Source: Burkholderiaceae bacterium (GTDB taxonomy: Bacteria; Pseudomonadota; Gammaproteobacteria; Burkholderiales; Burkholderiaceae_C). From it: 5,836 nucleotides of DNA. This document shows positions 4,834-5,836 of the stretch, piece after piece (position 1 is the first letter of the stretch; the number at the start of each line of letters is the position of its first letter). The stretch covers positions 1 through 5,836 of the forward strand of contig JALOSD010000169.1 in assembly GCA_025458585.1 (NCBI GenBank), written 5' to 3'. Position numbers and translations under genes: made by a program. The notes below the pieces were generated by a model, which had not been told where the DNA came from, did not search any database, and saw only the letters and a program-made list of their open reading frames with translations.

Positions 4834-5499
4834 ATGGACTGGCAGGCCCTCGTCCTCTCGCTCCAGCTCGCGACCGCCACGCTCGCCGTGCTGCTGCCGT
4901 TCGGTCTTGCGCTCGGGCGCTGGCTCGCGACGACGACCTTCGCCGGCAAGGCCTGGGTCGAGGCCCTCGTCGTGCTGCCGCTCGTGCTGCCACCCACCGT
5001 GCTCGGCTACTACCTGCTCGTCTCGCTCGGCGGCGCGTCACCCGTCGGGCGCTGGCTGGCCGAGACCTTCGACCTGCGGCTGACGTTCAACTTCCTCGGC
5101 CTGCTGATCGCGTCGGTGGTGTTCAACGTGCCGTTCATCGTGCAGCCGATCCAGCGCGCGTTCGAGGCGATCCCGCGCGAGCTCGGCGAGGCCGCCGCCG
5201 TCAGCGGACTCGGCTTCTGGGCCACGCTCGCGCGCGTCGAGCTGCCGCTGGCGTGGCCGGGCATCCTGTCGGCGATGGTGCTGACGTTCGTGCACACGCT
5301 CGGCGAGTTCGGCGTCGTGCTGATGATCGGCGGCAGCATCCCCGGCGAGACAAAGACGATCGCGATCGCGATCTACGACCGCGTGCAGGCGTTCGACTTC
5401 GCCAGCGCCGACCGCATGGCGCTGCTGCTGCTCGTGCTCTCGCTCGGCGCGGTCGCGGCGTCGTTCTTCGCCACCGCGCGCCTGGCGGCGAGGCGGTGA
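4834..5499 (+). CDS. modB: Molybdate ABC transporter permease
   Basis: A 221-residue inner-membrane permease that forms the channel as a homodimer, receives molybdate from ModA and is driven by ModC. About five hydrophobic segments are visible, at roughly 5-28, 42-65, 86-106, 144-168 and 194-215. They include LPLVLPPTVLGYYLL (48-62) and FNVPFIVQPIQRAFEAIP (97-114), both typical of ModB. The cytoplasmic EAA loop that docks on the ATPase is present: E119-A120-A121, then G125 and P138 in ELPLAWPGI. Length fits the family (E. coli 229). ATG 4834 is chosen because the MDW start is followed directly by the first membrane helix; the frame stays open far upstream, but only as an overlap of modA. A GAGG lies 15 bases upstream, rather distant. 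Its stop TGA shares its A with the modC start (TGATG), so permease and ATPase synthesis are probably coupled. Confidence 0.95.
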   Translation: MDWQALVLSLQLATATLAVLLPFGLALGRWLATTTFAGKAWVEALVVLPLVLPPTVLGYYLLVSLGGASPVGRWLAETFDLRLTFNFLGLLIASVVFNVPFIVQPIQRAFEAIPRELGEAAAVSGLGFWATLARVELPLAWPGILSAMVLTFVHTLGEFGVVLMIGGSIPGETKTIAIAIYDRVQAFDFASADRMALLLLVLSLGAVAASFFATARLAARR

Positions 5500-5836
5500 T
5501 GGCCGGGCCTGCGCTGACGGTCGAGGTCGAGCAGCGGCTGCCGATGCCGCTGGCCGGCGCTTTCGGGTGCGCTGCCGGCGAGGTCCTCGCGCTCGTCGGC
5601 CCCTCGGGCGCCGGCAAGACGTCGATGCTGCGCGTGCTGGCGGGCCTGATGCACCCGCAGCGCGGCCGGGTGCAGGTCGGCGACGAGTGCTGGTGCGACA
5701 CCGAGGCGGGCGTGTTCGTCGCCCCGCGGCACCGGCACGTGGGCCTCGTGTTCCAGCACTACGCGCTGATGCCGCACCTGTCGGCGCTCGACAACGTGGC
5801 GCTGTCGCTGCTGCACCTGCCGCGCGCGGCGCGCGT
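5499..5836 (+). CDS. modC: Molybdate ABC transporter ATP-binding protein, 3' part beyond the window
   Basis: Cytoplasmic ATPase that powers ModAB. The first 112 codons are seen. Walker A is GPSGAGKTS at 34-42 with K40 and T41; the Q-loop is GLVFQHYALMPHLSALDN (82-99) with Q86. The signature motif, Walker B and the C-terminal TOBE (Mop-like) domain expected of a ~350-residue ModC lie outside. Upstream of Walker A is a short first strand (LTVEVEQRLPM, 6-16), as in ModC. ABC ATPases are alike, so the specific name rests mainly on following modAB with a one-base overlap. Confidence 0.92.
   Translation, partial: MAGPALTVEVEQRLPMPLAGAFGCAAGEVLALVGPSGAGKTSMLRVLAGLMHPQRGRVQVGDECWCDTEAGVFVAPRHRHVGLVFQHYALMPHLSALDNVALSLLHLPRAAR

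Noticed and set aside
2498..5041. A very long open frame (847 codons) on the minus strand.
   Set aside because: It crosses mtnP, modE, the control region and modA in other frames. Its product is Arg/Ala/Pro-rich with no recognisable domain; this is a usual effect of a GC-rich genome with few stops.

Overview
The window is about 70% G+C or more, with G/C strongly preferred at third codon positions. Its proteins read like those of a betaproteobacterium, most likely a high-GC member of the Burkholderiales. That placement is inferred from resemblance of the proteins and from the fkpB-ispH / radC / Smr order; no search was run. I see no tRNA, rRNA, CRISPR array, insertion sequence or phage gene. 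The content is mostly housekeeping genes, and I did not find a clearly new biological system. The oddities are one damaged patch (about 1108-1765) and the control region of a molybdate operon.

Left part, minus strand (1-1184): fkpB (SlpA-type FKBP peptidyl-prolyl isomerase) followed by ispH (last enzyme of the MEP isoprenoid pathway, cut by the left edge). The two overlap by one base (TGATG). fkpB is frameshifted near its 5' end, and this puts its start codon in frame with ispH with no stop between.

Plus strand (1223-2622): radC, divergent from fkpB, is a pseudogene with three frame breaks, one nonsense codon and two in-frame length changes. The three breaks add up to a multiple of three, so an intact-looking 219-codon frame spans the wreck. 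An intact gene for a Smr-domain protein follows, ending tail to tail with the next gene.

Minus strand (2626-3915): a short ModE-like regulator (3523-3915) followed by S-methyl-5'-thioadenosine phosphorylase (2626-3471; methionine salvage), with a strong Shine-Dalgarno.

Right part, plus strand (4037-5836): modA, modB and modC (cut by the right edge) encode a molybdate ABC importer: periplasmic binding protein, permease and ATPase. The modE-modA divergent gap holds a -10-like TATACT and a perfect 8-bp inverted repeat (3973-3998), the likely ModE operator. ModE probably represses modABC when molybdate is plentiful.
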